DNA of 64,000 nucleotides, taken from positions 1 through 64,000 of the forward strand of contig NZ_JACVPS010000006.1 of NCBI RefSeq assembly GCF_018881755.1. Direction: 5' to 3'. Numbering within the stretch: the stretch's first letter is position 1; each line of letters starts with the position of its first letter. Made by a program: the position numbers and the translations under genes. Below the pieces are notes generated by a model. That model had not been told where the DNA came from and searched no databases. It was given only the letters and a program-made list of their open reading frames with translations. Positions 10,145 through 20,530 of this stretch are shown piece after piece. The DNA comes from Polynucleobacter finlandensis. GTDB lineage: Bacteria > Pseudomonadota > Gammaproteobacteria > Burkholderiales > Burkholderiaceae.

Positions 10145-10168
10145 TATTTCAAATGTCGAATCTTAATG

Positions 10169-10873
10169 CTAGGCGCACTTCCTGCTCAGCGCCTCTATAA
10201 AGATGGGCTCGAGAAGCTCGTGGCGATTTTTTTTATAGTTTATCGAGGGGTCTTGTTCTGGATCGGTTTCAGGGTAGCCAATAATGAGGGGATTTAACTC
10301 AATCAGGCCATTTTCCAATTCCTCCTGAATGCTTTCTGTTGATGGCGGCCTAACACCCCCAGAATTTTCATCTGCAAGCACGATCACTCCAGGGTGAAGT
10401 TTGATAAATCCCTCATCTACCAATATAGGAATATGCTGCGTGTCCTTGTTTTTACTCAAATAATGGATGAGATGGACCTGTTCAACGGGTGGAATCAATG
10501 CATCTAGGAAGATGAGATCTGGGGCGATGGAGACTGCTTTCATTAATCCCTCCAGGCTATCTATCGCAATATCCATATCCACTTTAAGCTGCCAATCTTG
10601 GATGGACTCTTTTAACTCTTCACCATTCTCAATTCTTCTGAAGATACCCATAGCAATGCAGTTTTGGGTTGTTTTTTGCCGCATTGCACGTTTGCGCCTT
10701 TGGAGCTGCTGATTTAAGGAGCTCGCAAGTATCCGCCGGTGGCCGCCACGGGTCTTCCAGGCGATTAATTCGCCTAATTCCACCATTTTCTGGACTGTGC
10801 CAAGGGAGACTTGCAGGACTTTGGCACTTTGCCGTGTGCTGAGATATTCCATTTCAGGGGTAATTGCTTTCAT
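10169..10873 (-). CDS. Excisionase-type HTH protein with receiver-like domain
   Basis: 234 residues. Residues 7-60 form a MerR/excisionase-like winged helix (YLSTRQSAKVLQVSLGTVQKM, then TRGGHRR, the recognition turn). Residues about 75-160 resemble a response-regulator receiver: the segment APDLIFLDALIPP has an Asp at the phosphorylation place and a Pro turn, and NKDTQHIPIL follows. The acidic pair normally near the start of a receiver is not evident, so phosphorylation is doubtful. The last 70 residues are unlike known domains to me. Function is probably DNA binding; target unknown. It is divergent from sucA across 300 bp. Confidence 0.7.
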   Translation of the reverse strand: MKAITPEMEYLSTRQSAKVLQVSLGTVQKMVELGELIAWKTRGGHRRILASSLNQQLQRRKRAMRQKTTQNCIAMGIFRRIENGEELKESIQDWQLKVDMDIAIDSLEGLMKAVSIAPDLIFLDALIPPVEQVHLIHYLSKNKDTQHIPILVDEGFIKLHPGVIVLADENSGGVRPPSTESIQEELENGLIELNPLIIGYPETDPEQDPSINYKKNRHELLEPIFIEALSRKCA

Positions 10874-11173
10874 ATTTCCTTAATGTCATTAATTCACTTG
10901 AAGATTTAGAGAATAAAAATCAATTTGATTTCAATCTGTCGGGAATGTCTGAAAGCTCAGTAGGAAAGTTCTTATTCATGGAGATCTAATGGGTAAATAC
11001 CCGTGGGAATAGGAAAATCAGGGAAAGCCCTTTATGAATAAGTGGTTAATCGTGTTAAATTAGTGGGGTAGTAAGCAGTATTTGCACAGATCAATTCGCA
11101 GGATGGTGAAGCCTGAATGCGAGTGGTTTTAACCACAGTTTTTATTCGGGAAACCCGATGAAAGGTGAGCATC
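10874..11173. promoter_or_regulatory. Divergent control region between the HTH gene and sucA
   Basis: About 300 bp between divergent genes, so promoters for both must lie here or nearby. I see a short palindrome GTGGTT-TT-AACCAC near 11122-11135 shortly before sucA. No promoter pair is convincing enough to place exactly. Confidence 0.4.
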
Positions 11174-14029
11174 ATGATGCAGGACCAAAGAGATAACTCG
11201 TATCTCTTCGGCGGAAACGCCCCATACGTAGAAGAACTCTACGAATCCTACTTGCACGATCCAGCATCTGTTGCTGATCATTGGCGAGATTATTTTGATA
11301 ACGTGAAACAGGTTCCAGCGGTAGATGGCTCGTCTCGAGTGGATATTGCTCATGGACCGATTGTTGCGTCATTTGCTGAGCGCGCTAAGCAAGGCCCCAT
11401 CAGAACGGTTTCTGATTCGGCTGACTCAGAAATGGGTCGCAAGCGCGTTGCTGTCCAGCAGTTGATTGCCGCGTATCGCAACGTTGGTAATCGCTGGGCA
11501 GATATTGATCCGTTGAAACGCACTGAGCGTCCGGATATTCCAGAATTAAATCCAGCCTTCTATGGCTTCACTGATGGCGATATGGATATCGTCTTCAACA
11601 CCAGCAATACATTCTTCGGCAAAACCGAAATGACATTGCGTGATCTATTACAGGCTTTACGTGAAACCTATTGCGGCACGATTGGTGCCGAGTACATGTT
11701 CATTGCTGACCAGAAGATAAAAAAATGGTGGCAAGAAAAATTAGAGTCCATTCGCTCAACACCGCGCTTTAATGTGGATGAAAAGCGCCAGATTCTTGAT
11801 CGTATAACCGCTGCAGAAGGTTTGGAGCGCTATCTCCAGGCTAAGTACGTAGGTCAGAAGCGCTTCTCACTCGAAGGTGGTGAAAGCTTCATCGCTTGTA
11901 TGGATGAGCTAGTGCGCGATGCTGGCGAGAAGGGTGTACAAGAGATTGTGATTGGCATGGCCCACCGTGGTCGTCTGAACGTCCTTGTTAATACTTTGGG
12001 CAAGATGCCAACCGATTTGTTTGCAGAGTTCGAGCACAAAGGCCCAGAAACATTGCCAGCAGGTGACGTTAAATATCACCAAGGCTTCTCAAGCGATATC
12101 TCAACTCCGGGCGGTCCAGTGCATTTGTCATTGGCCTTTAATCCATCCCATTTAGAAATTGTTAATCCAGTAGTAGAGGGTTCTGCACGTGCTCGCATGG
12201 AGCGTCGTGGCGATTTATTGGGCGAGCAAGTATTGCCAGTATTGGTTCACGGTGATGCGGCGATTGCAGGTCAGGGCGTTATGCAAGAGACTTTGGCAAT
12301 GGCTGAAGTTCGCGGCTACTCCACTGGCGGCACGATCCATATCGTCATTAACAATCAAATTGGTTTCACAACATCTGATCCACGCGACTTACGTTCAAGC
12401 TTGTATTGCACTGACATCATGAAGATTATTGATGCTCCTGTATTACACGTGAACGGCGATGATCCTGAAGCCGTAGTATTGGCAACCAAGTTGGCTGTTG
12501 AGTTCCGCACTCAGTTCCATAAAGATGTGGCCATTGATATTGTTTGTTTCCGCAAGTTAGGGCACAACGAGCAAGACACTCCAGCCATGACTCAGCCTTT
12601 GATGTACAAAATCATTGCTGCGCACCCTGGAACACGTAAGGTCTACGCCGATAAACTAGAAACCCAAGGTGTATTGCCTGCCGGTACTGGCGACTTAATG
12701 GTCAAAGAGTATCGCGCTGCCATGGACGAAGGTAAGCAAACCTCTGATCCAGTCTTAAGTAATTTCAAAGGCAAGTTTGCAGTCGATTGGGCGCCATTCC
12801 TGAATAAGAAATGGACTGATGAGGCGGATACCGCTATTCCGCTTACTGAGTGGAAGCGTTTGGCAGAGAAAATCTCTACCATTCCAGCAGACTTTAAGGC
12901 GCATCCACTAGTGGAGAAGGTTTACCGTGATCGCGCTGCCATGGGTCGTGGTGAAGTCAATGTTGACTGGGGTATGGGCGAGCATATGGCTTTCGCATCT
13001 CTGGTAGCAAGTGGCTATCCAGTCCGTTTATCCGGTGAGGATAGCGGCCGCGGCACATTTACCCATCGCCATTCTGTGTTGCATAACCAAAATCGTGAGA
13101 AGTGGGATACCGGTACTTATATCGCGCTTCAACACGTCACTAAAGATCAAGCGCCATTCCTGGTGATCGATTCGATTTTATCGGAAGAGGCTGTGCTCGG
13201 TTTTGAGTACGGCTACGCTGCAGCCGAACCAAATACTTTAACCATATGGGAAGCGCAGTTTGGCGACTTTGCTAACGGTGCTCAAGTAGTGATTGATCAG
13301 TTCATTGCATCGGGCGAGGTGAAGTGGGGCCGTGCTAACGGGCTTGTGATGATGCTGCCGCATGGCTATGAAGGCCAAGGCCCAGAGCACTCATCTGCAC
13401 GTCTAGAGCGCTTTATGCAGTTATGTGCTGATACCAATATGCAAGTGGTTCAACCCACTACTGCATCGCAGATCTTCCACGTATTGCGTCGCCAGATGAT
13501 TCGTCAGTTCCGCAAGCCTTTGATCTTGATGACGCCAAAATCCTTATTGCGTAATAAAGAAGCTGCATCACCATTAAGTGAGTTCACTAAAGGCGGCTTC
13601 CAAACAGTCATCTCTGAGCGTGATGCTGCTATTGATCCGAAGCAGGTAACTCGTTTAGTAGTTTGTTCAGGCAAAGTTTATTTTGACTTAGCCAAGGCTC
13701 GTACAGAGAAGAAGTTGAGCGATGTTGCGATTATTCGTTTGGAGCAGTTATACCCATTCCCGCACAAAGCGATTGCTACAGAGCTGAAGAAGTATCCAAA
13801 ACTTGAAGAGGTAGTGTGGTGTCAAGATGAACCGCAAAACCAAGGTGCATGGTTCTTTGTTCAGCACAACTTGTTGGAGAACATGTCTGATGGTATGAAG
13901 TTGGCTTATTCAGGCCGACCTGCATCAGCATCGCCAGCTTGTGGCTACGCTCACCTGCACCAAGAACAACAGAAGTCTCTGCTTAATGCAGCTTTTGCAA
14001 AACTAAAGGGTTATGTGGTCACGAAGTAA
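11174..14029 (+). CDS. sucA: 2-oxoglutarate dehydrogenase E1 component
   Basis: 951 residues from ATG 11174 (a GTG at 11165 and the next ATG at 11177 are alternatives; AGGTGA lies just upstream). TPP-dependent decarboxylation of 2-oxoglutarate in the TCA cycle, with transfer of the succinyl group to the lipoyl arm of OdhB. Seen: the small N-terminal E2-binding segment (NSYLFGGNAPYVEELYESY), the E1 core with MAHRGRLNVLVN, the TPP/Mg site HGDAAIAGQGVMQE, and the C-terminal transketolase-like half with SGEDSGRGTFTHRH and LPHGYEGQGPEHSSARLER. First gene of sucA-odhB-lpdA. Confidence 0.97.
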   Translation: MMQDQRDNSYLFGGNAPYVEELYESYLHDPASVADHWRDYFDNVKQVPAVDGSSRVDIAHGPIVASFAERAKQGPIRTVSDSADSEMGRKRVAVQQLIAAYRNVGNRWADIDPLKRTERPDIPELNPAFYGFTDGDMDIVFNTSNTFFGKTEMTLRDLLQALRETYCGTIGAEYMFIADQKIKKWWQEKLESIRSTPRFNVDEKRQILDRITAAEGLERYLQAKYVGQKRFSLEGGESFIACMDELVRDAGEKGVQEIVIGMAHRGRLNVLVNTLGKMPTDLFAEFEHKGPETLPAGDVKYHQGFSSDISTPGGPVHLSLAFNPSHLEIVNPVVEGSARARMERRGDLLGEQVLPVLVHGDAAIAGQGVMQETLAMAEVRGYSTGGTIHIVINNQIGFTTSDPRDLRSSLYCTDIMKIIDAPVLHVNGDDPEAVVLATKLAVEFRTQFHKDVAIDIVCFRKLGHNEQDTPAMTQPLMYKIIAAHPGTRKVYADKLETQGVLPAGTGDLMVKEYRAAMDEGKQTSDPVLSNFKGKFAVDWAPFLNKKWTDEADTAIPLTEWKRLAEKISTIPADFKAHPLVEKVYRDRAAMGRGEVNVDWGMGEHMAFASLVASGYPVRLSGEDSGRGTFTHRHSVLHNQNREKWDTGTYIALQHVTKDQAPFLVIDSILSEEAVLGFEYGYAAAEPNTLTIWEAQFGDFANGAQVVIDQFIASGEVKWGRANGLVMMLPHGYEGQGPEHSSARLERFMQLCADTNMQVVQPTTASQIFHVLRRQMIRQFRKPLILMTPKSLLRNKEAASPLSEFTKGGFQTVISERDAAIDPKQVTRLVVCSGKVYFDLAKARTEKKLSDVAIIRLEQLYPFPHKAIATELKKYPKLEEVVWCQDEPQNQGAWFFVQHNLLENMSDGMKLAYSGRPASASPACGYAHLHQEQQKSLLNAAFAKLKGYVVTK

Positions 14030-14072
14030 TCGTTGACATAACTCACACCAAATACATTAGATAGGATTAATC

Positions 14073-15272
14073 ATGGCTATATTTGAAGTTAAAGTTCCCC
14101 AACTCTCTGAGTCAGTAGCAGAAGCCACTTTGTTGCAATGGAAAAAGAAAGTTGGCGATGCCGTCGGTCAAGATGAGATCTTGATTGAAATCGAAACAGA
14201 CAAAGTGGTGCTGGAAGTACCCGCGCCTTCTGCTGGTGTATTGACTGAGATCGTGATTGCTGATGGCGGTACTGTAATTGCTGAGCAATTGATCGCAAAG
14301 ATCGATAGCACTGCTGTTGCAACTGCTAAACCAGCCGCCGCCGCTGCTCCCGCAGCTGCTGCTCCAGCCCCTGCAGCCGCTCCAGCTGCAAAATCTGCCG
14401 GTGCTGCCGCAGCTCCTTCTGCCGCTAAATTGATGGCAGAAAATAATGTGAGCGCAGCTCAAGTTGCCGGTTCTGGTCGCGATGGTCGCATCACCAAAGG
14501 CGATGTGCTTAGTGCAGTTGCTGGTGGCACAAAGTCTGCCGCCTTACCAAGCGCACCTATTCCAACTGGCAATCGCCCTGAAGAGCGTGTGCCAATGAGC
14601 CGTTTGCGTGCGCGTATTGCTGAGCGCCTGCTTGAATCACAAGCTAATAATGCAATCTTGACTACCTTTAATGAAGTCAATATGGCTCCAGTGATTGCCA
14701 TGCGTAACAAGTACAAAGACCAGTTTGAAAAAGTCCATGGTGTTAAGTTAGGCTTCATGTCTTTCTTTGTTAAAGCGGCAACTCATGCTTTGAAGAAATT
14801 CCCATTGTTGAATGCTTCTGTTGACGGCAATGACATCGTTTATCACGGCTACTTTGATATCGGTATCGCTGTAAGCTCGCCACGTGGCTTGGTTGTTCCA
14901 ATCTTGCGTGACGTTGATCAAATGAACTTGGCTGATATCGAAAAGAAGATTGCTGAATATGGTGCCAAGGCACGCGATGGTAAGTTGTCGATTGAAGAAT
15001 TGACTGGCGGCACATTCTCCATTTCTAACGGTGGTGTATTTGGTTCCATGCTCTCAACTCCAATCATTAACCCACCACAATCTGCGATTTTAGGTATACA
15101 TGCAACTAAAGAGCGTGCAGTGGTTGAGAATGGTCAAGTGGTGATTCGCCCAATTAACTATCTCGCTTTGTCATACGATCACCGCATCATTGACGGTCGT
15201 GAGGCAGTACTTGGTTTGGTTGCCATGAAGGAAGCTTTAGAAGATCCTTCACGTCTCCTCCTTGATTTGTAA
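14073..15272 (+). CDS. odhB: Dihydrolipoyllysine succinyltransferase (E2) of 2-oxoglutarate dehydrogenase
   Basis: 399 residues, typical. One lipoyl domain (1-77) with the lipoylated Lys in [11 protein letters not shown]; an Ala/Pro-rich flexible linker (about 80-112); a peripheral-subunit-binding domain (about 115-150, [20 protein letters not shown]); a second linker; and the catalytic acyltransferase domain ending with [12 protein letters not shown], whose His and Asp are catalytic. Forms the core of the complex, taking succinyl from SucA and giving succinyl-CoA. Also called sucB. 43 bp after sucA. Confidence 0.97.
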   Translation: MAIFEVKVPQLSESVAEATLLQWKKKVGDAVGQDEILIEIETDKVVLEVPAPSAGVLTEIVIADGGTVIAEQLIAKIDSTAVATAKPAAAAAPAAAAPAPAAAPAAKSAGAAAAPSAAKLMAENNVSAAQVAGSGRDGRITKGDVLSAVAGGTKSAALPSAPIPTGNRPEERVPMSRLRARIAERLLESQANNAILTTFNEVNMAPVIAMRNKYKDQFEKVHGVKLGFMSFFVKAATHALKKFPLLNASVDGNDIVYHGYFDIGIAVSSPRGLVVPILRDVDQMNLADIEKKIAEYGAKARDGKLSIEELTGGTFSISNGGVFGSMLSTPIINPPQSAILGIHATKERAVVENGQVVIRPINYLALSYDHRIIDGREAVLGLVAMKEALEDPSRLLLDL

Positions 15273-15283
15273 GAGGGGACATC

Positions 15284-16720
15284 ATGAGTCAATCATTTGA
15301 CGTAGTAGTTATTGGCGGTGGCCCCGGCGGCTACATCGCTGCAATCCGTGCTGCGCAACTGGGCTTTAAGGTTGCCTGTGCTGAGTCACAGAGCTATGAC
15401 GATCCAAAGGGTGAGCCACGCTTAGGTGGAACTTGCTTAAACGTTGGCTGTATTCCTTCTAAGGCTTTATTGGCCTCTTCAGAAGAGTTTGAGAAGATTA
15501 GCCATCATGCTGCTGATCACGGTATTAAAGTTGGGTCAGTCAGCATCGATTCGAAGAAGATGGTGTCTCGTAAAGATGACATCGTGACGAAGATGACCGG
15601 TGGTATTCAGTATCTATTTCGCAAGAACAAGATTACTTTGCTCAAAGGACATGCATCTTTTGAAGGAAAAACTGCTGATGGTTATCAAGTCAAAATTGAT
15701 GGCAAAGATAAAGAAATAGTGACTGCTAAGAACGTCATTATTGCTACGGGTTCCAAAGCGCGTCATTTGCCTGGTATTGCTGTAGACAATGTGTTGGTTT
15801 GCGATAACGAAGGCGCACTCAAATTTGACTCCACCCCTAAAAAACTCGGCGTCATTGGCGCTGGTGTGATTGGTTTGGAGTTAGGCTCTGTTTGGCGTCG
15901 TGTTGGCTCTGAAGTGACTATTCTGGAGGCAATGCCTTCATTCTTGGGTGCTTGTGATCTGGGCATCGCTAAGGAAGCGCAAAAGCTATTAAGCAAGCAG
16001 GGCTTGAACATTCACACTGGTGTCAAGATCGGTGAAGTGAAGGTTGATAAAAAAGGCGTGGTCGTTAACTACACCGATAGCGCTGGCAAAGCAGCCAAGT
16101 TGGAATGTGATCGTTTAATCGTTTCTGTTGGTCGTGTGCCCAATACCGATAAATTAGGCTTAGACAAAATCGGCCTTAAGGTGGATGAGCGTGGCTTTAT
16201 TCCCATTGATGACCATACCTGCCAAACAGCAGCGCCTGGCGTGTACGCCGTTGGCGATGTGGTGCGCGGTCCAATGCTGGCACATAAAGCAGAAGACGAA
16301 GGCGTATTGGTAGCAGAAATTATTGCTGGCCAAAAACCCCATATTGATTACAACTGTATTCCTTGGGTAATCTATACCGATCCAGAAATTGCTTGGGTTG
16401 GTAAGACAGAGCAACAACTCAAAGAGGCTGGTATTGCTTTTAAAGCGGGTCAGTTCCCATTTGCTGCCAATGGCCGCGCACTGGGCATGGGCCGTGCCGA
16501 TGGTTTCGTAAAGGTCTTGGCTGATGCAAAGACAGATGAAATCCTTGGCGTTCATATCATTGGACCAAATGCTTCTGACTTAATTGCTGAAGCTGCTGTT
16601 GCCATGGAATTCAAAGCGGCGGCGGAGGATATTGCTCGTATCTGTCATCCACATCCAAGCTTGTCAGAAGTGATGCGCGAGGCAGCATTGGCAACGGATC
16701 AACGTGCATTAAATATGTAA
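15284..16720 (+). CDS. lpdA: Dihydrolipoyl dehydrogenase (E3)
   Basis: 478 residues. Reoxidises dihydrolipoamide with FAD and NAD+. Seen: FAD-binding [15 protein letters not shown], the redox disulfide [15 protein letters not shown], the NAD-binding [36 protein letters not shown] and the active-site [10 protein letters not shown] at the dimer interface. RBS GAGGGG precedes the ATG. Eleven bases after odhB, so part of the same operon. Whether it also serves pyruvate dehydrogenase is unknown from this window. Confidence 0.96.
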   Translation: MSQSFDVVVIGGGPGGYIAAIRAAQLGFKVACAESQSYDDPKGEPRLGGTCLNVGCIPSKALLASSEEFEKISHHAADHGIKVGSVSIDSKKMVSRKDDIVTKMTGGIQYLFRKNKITLLKGHASFEGKTADGYQVKIDGKDKEIVTAKNVIIATGSKARHLPGIAVDNVLVCDNEGALKFDSTPKKLGVIGAGVIGLELGSVWRRVGSEVTILEAMPSFLGACDLGIAKEAQKLLSKQGLNIHTGVKIGEVKVDKKGVVVNYTDSAGKAAKLECDRLIVSVGRVPNTDKLGLDKIGLKVDERGFIPIDDHTCQTAAPGVYAVGDVVRGPMLAHKAEDEGVLVAEIIAGQKPHIDYNCIPWVIYTDPEIAWVGKTEQQLKEAGIAFKAGQFPFAANGRALGMGRADGFVKVLADAKTDEILGVHIIGPNASDLIAEAAVAMEFKAAAEDIARICHPHPSLSEVMREAALATDQRALNM

Positions 16721-17824
16721 TTGAAAGCATTAGAGTATTACCATCAAGAGTTAAAAGCGCGCGGGTATCATAGCGATCCCGCGCAGCTTCGCGCCATTGA
16801 GCGCCTGCAACAATGCGAAGACGAGTGGATTGCTTATAAAGAAATTCGCAGCAACGGCTTAAAAAAGAAATTATTTAAACCTAAATTACCCCGTGGTATT
16901 TACTTGTGGGGTGGCGTCGGTCGCGGCAAATCCTTTCTGATGGATTGTTTTTATGCTGCATCCCCTTTAGAGAAGAAAATTCGCATTCATTTTCATGAGT
17001 TCATGCGTGAAGTTCACCGTGAACTGCATGAGCTTTCTGGCCTTGCTGACCCTTTGGATGAGCTAGCAATACGGATCTCTAAACGCTATCGCCTCATTTG
17101 TTTTGATGAGTTCCACATCAATGACATCGCAGATGCGATGATTTTGTATCGCCTGCTTACTGCCTTATTTGAAGATCGCGTGCAATTTGTAATGACCTCA
17201 AACTATCGCCCTGATCAACTCTATCCCAATGGGCTACATCGCGATCGACTGATTCCGGCAATTAAGTTGTTGGAGTCACAGTTAGACATCATGAATGTGG
17301 ATGCTGGTAGTGACTATCGCCGAGTGCAAATGGCCCAGGTTGAGGCTTACTTGACGCCACTGAATGAGCAAACCGACGTGGCTCTTAAGGAGATGTATCA
17401 GACACTCATTGGCAACCAGCCAGAAAATGCTTGTCCGATCCTGTATATCGAATCTAGGCAATTAAGACCGCTTTATATGGCTGATGGGGTGGTGTGGTTT
17501 GATTTCCAGACCCTGTGTTGTGGCCCTCGATCCCAGAATGACTATTTGGAGATTGCCAATCAATTTCATACGGTGATTTTGTCTGGGGTCCCTTATATGC
17601 CACCCCGTATGACCAATGAAGCTCGGCGCTTTATTTGGCTGATTGATGTTTTATATGACCATAAGATTAAGCTCATCATCTCGGCAGAGGTTCCAGTCGG
17701 TGATTTGTATACGGAAGGCCAGATTACCGGTGAATTCTCCAGAACCGTCTCCCGCCTTATCGAAATGCAGTCTCGGGACTACTTAGATGCGCCTCGCCGT
17801 GTGATTGACACCGGCTTGACCTAA
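16721..17824 (+). CDS. zapE: Cell division protein ZapE (AFG1-like ATPase)
   Basis: 367 residues. AAA-type ATPase that acts at the division septum in E. coli. Walker A is GGVGRGKSFLMD, Walker B is LICFDEFHIND, and the sensor region is MTSNYRPDQLYPNGLHRDR. The only start consistent with family length is a TTG that begins on the base after the lpdA stop, so its translation is probably coupled to lpdA. No other start with a ribosome site lies nearby. Confidence 0.93.
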   Translation: MKALEYYHQELKARGYHSDPAQLRAIERLQQCEDEWIAYKEIRSNGLKKKLFKPKLPRGIYLWGGVGRGKSFLMDCFYAASPLEKKIRIHFHEFMREVHRELHELSGLADPLDELAIRISKRYRLICFDEFHINDIADAMILYRLLTALFEDRVQFVMTSNYRPDQLYPNGLHRDRLIPAIKLLESQLDIMNVDAGSDYRRVQMAQVEAYLTPLNEQTDVALKEMYQTLIGNQPENACPILYIESRQLRPLYMADGVVWFDFQTLCCGPRSQNDYLEIANQFHTVILSGVPYMPPRMTNEARRFIWLIDVLYDHKIKLIISAEVPVGDLYTEGQITGEFSRTVSRLIEMQSRDYLDAPRRVIDTGLT

Positions 17825-17833
17825 AATAGGGTT

Positions 17834-18682
17834 ATGACCAGCGTTTCCACCTTAAATGCCGATTTGCATTGCCACTCAGTTGTTTCCGACGGGACATTGA
17901 CACCCGAAGAGCTTGCCGAACGTGCACACGCCAATGGCGTCCATTTATGGGCGCTGACAGATCATGATGAGCTTGGTGGACAAGAGCGTGCTCGTGCTGC
18001 CGCTAGCGCTTTAGGTCTGGATTATTTAGGTGGCGTAGAGATTTCTGTAACCTGGATGGGTCAAACCATTCATATTGTTGGCCTTGGTATTGACGCTGCC
18101 CACGCTGGAATTTTAGAAGGCTTGCGTCGTACTCGCGATGGCCGCGGTAATCGCGCCAAATTGATGGCAGAGCAACTACTAAAAGTTGGTATACCGGGTG
18201 CTTATGAAGGCGCTCTACATTTTGCTGGCAACCATGACCTCATTTCGAGAACACACTTTGCACGGTTTTTGGTAGAGCAGGGTGTGTGTCGCGATACAGA
18301 GCAGGTCTTTAAGAATTATTTGATTGAAGATAAGCCGGGCTATGTGCCACACTTGTGGGCAACTCTAGATGATGCTGTCGCTTGGATTAAAGCAGCTGGT
18401 GGTGTGGCGGTGATTGCTCATCCTGGTAGGTATAAGCTGAATGCCATGCAAATGGATGAGCTATACAAACACTTTAAAGATATTGGTGGATTAGCGATTG
18501 AAGTGATTACCGGTAGCCATAGTCCACATCAGTATCAAACATACGGCAAAATTGCCCAGCAGTATGGTTTTTTAGCTTCACGTGGATCTGATTTTCATGA
18601 TCCGAATGAAAGTCATATTGATTTAGGGCGTTTGCCGCATTTACCTGATCATCTGACGCCGGTGTGGTCAGCGTTTCATTAA
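17834..18682 (+). CDS. PHP-domain phosphoesterase, RNase AM (YciV) type
   Basis: 282 residues, single PHP domain. Metal-binding motifs are visible: DLHCHSVVSDG (residues 10-20), ALTDHDELGG, VIAHPGRY and GSDFHDP. Family members remove 5' nucleotides one by one; E. coli YciV (RNase AM) trims the 5' ends of rRNAs. Nine bases after zapE on the same strand. The 3' end overlaps a non-credible N-terminal extension of trpS. Confidence 0.88.
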   Translation: MTSVSTLNADLHCHSVVSDGTLTPEELAERAHANGVHLWALTDHDELGGQERARAAASALGLDYLGGVEISVTWMGQTIHIVGLGIDAAHAGILEGLRRTRDGRGNRAKLMAEQLLKVGIPGAYEGALHFAGNHDLISRTHFARFLVEQGVCRDTEQVFKNYLIEDKPGYVPHLWATLDDAVAWIKAAGGVAVIAHPGRYKLNAMQMDELYKHFKDIGGLAIEVITGSHSPHQYQTYGKIAQQYGFLASRGSDFHDPNESHIDLGRLPHLPDHLTPVWSAFH

Positions 18683-18723
18683 CAGATTGTTTAACGAATT
18701 ACTCATTAAGAATAAAGAAAAAG

Positions 18724-19926
18724 ATGTTTGCTGAACGCGTTCTCTCTGGCATGCGACCTACAGGTAATTTGCACCTAGGTCATTACCACGGTGTTTTAAA
18801 AAACTGGGTACGCTTGCAGTCTGAGTATCCATGCTTCTTCTTTGTTGCTGATTGGCATGCATTGACCACTCACTATGAAACTCCGGATGTGATTGAGCAA
18901 TCGGTTTGGGATATGGTGATTGATTGGTTGGCTGCTGGCGTAGATCCAAACCAAGCCACTTTGTTTATACAGAGCAAGGTACCAGAGCATGCCGAACTCT
19001 TCCTCTTGCTGTCGATGGGAACCCCATTAGGCTGGCTCGAGCGTGTGCCGACCTATAAAGACCAAATTGAGAAATTAAAAGAAAAAGATTTGCAGACCTA
19101 TGGCTTCTTGGGTTATCCGTTGCTGCAAGCTGCTGATATCTTGATCTACCGAGCACAGCATGTGCCAGTAGGCGAGGATCAAGTGCCTCACGTAGAAATG
19201 ACTCGGGAAGTTGCACGTCGCTTCAATTATCTTTATGGTCGTGAACCTGGGTTTGAAGAAAAGGCGTTAGAAGCTGTCAAGAAATTGGGTAGCAAGCGCG
19301 CCAAGATGTATGCAGAGTTGCGCGTGGCCTTTCAGGAGCGCGGTGATGAAGAGGCGCTTGAACAGGCTAAGGCCTTATTACAAGAAGCGCAAAGTTTATC
19401 GATGGCAGATCGCGAAAGACTGTTCGGCTTTTTAGAAGGCTCTCGAAAAATCATTCTGCCTGAGCCGCAAGCTTTGTTGACTTCAGCATCGCGCATGCCA
19501 GGCATCGATGGTCAGAAGATGTCCAAGTCCTACGGCAATACCATTAGCATTCGCCAGCAACCGGACGAAGTGATTAAATCCATTCGGACTATGCCCACTG
19601 ATCCTGCGCGAGTTCGTCGCACTGATGCGGGCGACCCCGCACGTTGCCCCGTATGGCAATTGCATGCGGTGTATTCAGATGCACAAACCAAGCAATGGGT
19701 TGAGAAGGGCTGTAAATCAGCTGGCATTGGTTGCTTAGAATGTAAGCAGCCTGTGATTGATGCGATTCTTTTGGAGCAGCAGCCGATGTTTGAGCGCGCG
19801 CAAAAGTATTTGGATGATCCAAGCTTGTTGCGCTCCATCATTGCTGATGGTTGCGATAAGGCACGTAAAGTTGCACAAGAAACCATGAGAGAGGTTCGCG
19901 AAGCAATGGGCCTCGCTTACGATTAA
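18724..19926 (+). CDS. trpS: Tryptophan--tRNA ligase
   Basis: 400 residues from ATG 18724, which gives the family start (MFAERVLSGMRPTGNLHLGH). An upstream in-frame GTG at 18664 lies in the PHP gene and is not needed. Class I enzyme: HIGH variant is HLGHYHG and KMSKS is QKMSKSYGN. About 60 extra charged residues (roughly 200-260) sit between the two motifs; this makes the protein longer than the usual 330-340. The long form is common in Betaproteobacteria. Confidence 0.95.
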   Translation: MFAERVLSGMRPTGNLHLGHYHGVLKNWVRLQSEYPCFFFVADWHALTTHYETPDVIEQSVWDMVIDWLAAGVDPNQATLFIQSKVPEHAELFLLLSMGTPLGWLERVPTYKDQIEKLKEKDLQTYGFLGYPLLQAADILIYRAQHVPVGEDQVPHVEMTREVARRFNYLYGREPGFEEKALEAVKKLGSKRAKMYAELRVAFQERGDEEALEQAKALLQEAQSLSMADRERLFGFLEGSRKIILPEPQALLTSASRMPGIDGQKMSKSYGNTISIRQQPDEVIKSIRTMPTDPARVRRTDAGDPARCPVWQLHAVYSDAQTKQWVEKGCKSAGIGCLECKQPVIDAILLEQQPMFERAQKYLDDPSLLRSIIADGCDKARKVAQETMREVREAMGLAYD

Positions 19927-19939
19927 TGCCGCGCAAGTA

Positions 19940-20503
19940 ATGCCTGGCACTCACAATGAACTGATTGATGCATCTGCGTGGGTAAAACGCTTTGCCTCAG
20001 CAATTCCTCAAGAAGGCTTGGTATTGGATTTGGCCTGCGGCTCTGGTAGACATTCTCTCTACCTGGCTCATTTGGGGTATTCAGTTTTGGCAGTAGATCG
20101 CGACACCACAAGTTTAGAGTCTTTGAAGCTGCCTTTAATACAGACTGAGACGCTGGATTTAGAGGGGGAGGTCTGGCCACTCGCGAATCATCAATTTGCA
20201 GGCATTGTGGTGACCAATTACCTCTATCGTCCTTATCTTGATCTTTTGCCTAATATGTTGGTTGACGGTGGCATTTTGATCTACGAAACCTTCGCTTTGG
20301 GAAATTCTGAATTCGGCAAACCCTCCAATCCTAATTTCCTCTTAAATCCAGGGGAATTGCTTACTTTAGCCCAAAGCCATGGCCTGCAGGTACTCGCTTA
20401 CGAGGATATTTACGTGGATCACCCCAAACCAGCCATGATTCAACGGATTTGTGCCGTAAAAGGCGGGTTAAAAGGGCGCATTCCGTTACAATTTGCTGGT
20501 TAA
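19940..20503 (+). CDS. SAM-dependent methyltransferase (class I)
   Basis: 187 residues. The SAM-binding motif I is LVLDLACGSGRHSLYLA, with motif II acidic residue in VLAVDRD and motif IV around GIVVTNYLYRPY. It resembles small TehB-like methyltransferases, but substrate cannot be read from sequence. It starts 13 bp after trpS and ends 27 bp before dapA, so it is likely cotranscribed. Confidence 0.85.
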   Translation: MPGTHNELIDASAWVKRFASAIPQEGLVLDLACGSGRHSLYLAHLGYSVLAVDRDTTSLESLKLPLIQTETLDLEGEVWPLANHQFAGIVVTNYLYRPYLDLLPNMLVDGGILIYETFALGNSEFGKPSNPNFLLNPGELLTLAQSHGLQVLAYEDIYVDHPKPAMIQRICAVKGGLKGRIPLQFAG

Positions 20504-20530
20504 CTTAGCTAGAAAATTGGTACATATTCG

